Source: Acidobacteriota bacterium
GTDB lineage: Bacteria; Acidobacteriota; Terriglobia; Terriglobales; Acidobacteriaceae
Assembly (NCBI GenBank): GCA_021809235.1
Contig: JAKBAG010000049.1
Location: 1 to 15,341 of the forward strand
Direction of reading: 5' to 3'
DNA: 15,341 nucleotides
Shown here: piece by piece, positions 14,798 to 15,341 of the stretch
Layout of the letters: every line of letters begins with the position of its first letter
Position numbering within the stretch: position 1 is the first letter of the stretch
The notes under the pieces: model-generated
The model's database searches: none
Told to the model about the DNA's origin: nothing
What the model saw: the letters and a program-made list of their open reading frames with translations, nothing else
Translations under genes and position numbers: made by a program

Positions 14798-15341
14798 GGC
14801 TTGCTCTCCGGATGTGCCGCGCGAAGGGCTGCTGGCAGGGATTGGTAGATACCGTCGAAGCCCCCGTTGGAGAGCAGGGCCAGAACATCGCCCGGCTTTG
14901 CCTCCTTCACCACAGCAGCGATGATCTCCTGCGTGGAAGGGCAAAGCTGTGCCGGAACTCCGCGGCTGGTAATGGATGCGATGACCTGCTCCGGATGCAG
15001 ACGTTCGTCTTCCGGAATCCGTTCCTGCTGATACACACCGGCCATCAGCACGCGATCCGCCAGTGCAAGACTGGCAGCCAGTTCCTCGGCAAAGACATTG
15101 CGCCGCAAGGTATTCGAACGTGGCTCCAGAATGGCCCACAGCCGTGCCACATTGCCATCCACAGCAGGGAACATCTGGCGCAGGGCACGCAGCGTCTCGC
15201 GAATCGCCGTCGGATGATGGGCAAAATCATCCACCAGTGTGATACCTGCAACGCAATCCCGGACATCGAGTCGTCGACGAACGCTACGGAAACTGGCAAG
15301 TGCCTTCTGGATGGAGGCAACTGTCTGCTGGGAGCTGGACT
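14794..15341 (-). CDS. mpl: UDP-N-acetylmuramate:L-Ala-gamma-D-Glu-meso-DAP ligase (Mpl), C-terminal part
   Basis: The frame is open to the window edge, so the N-terminal part lies beyond base 15341. About 181 residues are visible, ending with TGA at 14796-14794. They are the C-terminal domain of a Mur ligase, with the Mpl-type signatures RSVRRRLDVR, LVDDFAHHPTAI and LWAILEPRSNTLRRNVF; the EPRSNT-RRNVF form separates Mpl from MurC. The segment GDVLALLSNGGFDGIYQSL closes the domain as expected. Mpl is a cytoplasmic ATP-dependent enzyme that joins recycled tripeptide to UDP-MurNAc, returning cell-wall fragments to peptidoglycan synthesis. The ATP-binding P-loop must be in the unseen part. It is coupled to the downstream PlsC-like gene by a 4-base overlap. 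Confidence 0.92.
   Translation of the reverse strand, partial: SSSQQTVASIQKALASFRSVRRRLDVRDCVAGITLVDDFAHHPTAIRETLRALRQMFPAVDGNVARLWAILEPRSNTLRRNVFAEELAASLALADRVLMAGVYQQERIPEDERLHPEQVIASITSRGVPAQLCPSTQEIIAAVVKEAKPGDVLALLSNGGFDGIYQSLPAALRAAHPESKP

Noticed and set aside
1..15341. CRISPR array, insertion sequence or prophage remnants
   Set aside because: I saw no regularly spaced repeats, transposase-like proteins, terminal inverted repeats or integrase, and the tRNA gene has no adjacent integrase or duplicated 3' end nearby.

Overview
The window looks like ordinary chromosomal DNA from a Gram-negative bacterium with moderately high GC content. An Acidobacteriota member (class Terriglobia) is my best guess. 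This rests on the gene mix: a CRTAC1-type ASPIC/UnbV protein, a very large secreted PIG-L deacetylase, and a porin with an N-terminal coiled coil. I see no 16S gene or other decisive taxonomic marker, and no sign of phage, transposon, integron or CRISPR.

Layout. Positions 1-333 hold the C-terminal end of an ASPIC/UnbV protein. Convergent to it is an APC-family amino-acid permease (408-1841, minus). Only 41 bp separate the permease start from a divergent secreted PIG-L/LmbE deacetylase of about 938 residues (1883-4699). A 300-bp, relatively AT-rich intergenic region (4700-4999) follows. It holds a hairpin terminator, several small palindromes and repeated TTAC motifs. Next comes a DcaP-like porin (5000-6778) ending in a textbook 16-bp hairpin terminator, then a tRNA-Leu(UAG) gene with an encoded CCA (6909-6994).

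From 7171 to 14062, six plus-strand genes lie close together: a DUF3467 protein, an ArnT/PMT-like membrane glycosyltransferase, a secreted TolB/FlgO-like plus TPR protein, a long-form NfeD with ClpP-like protease domain, a slipin (SPFH/band 7) and a single-pass SPOR-domain protein. Most gaps are 7-22 bp. The one longer gap (80 bp, between NfeD and slipin) can fold into two similar bulged hairpins. The NfeD-slipin pair is a known membrane-quality or microdomain partnership. The SPOR protein binds septal, denuded peptidoglycan in other bacteria, and the glycosyltransferase probably modifies an envelope lipid or protein. The common theme is therefore the cell envelope, and this cluster is the most interesting part of the window.

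Convergent to the cluster, on the minus strand, are the 3' end of mpl (muropeptide recycling ligase, 14794-15341, running off the window) and a PlsC-type acyltransferase (14090-14797). The PlsC start codon overlaps the mpl stop codon, so the two are probably translationally coupled.

No gene looks frameshifted. Apart from the two genes cut by the window ends, all are intact. Many long antisense open frames exist but look like shadows of the real genes.
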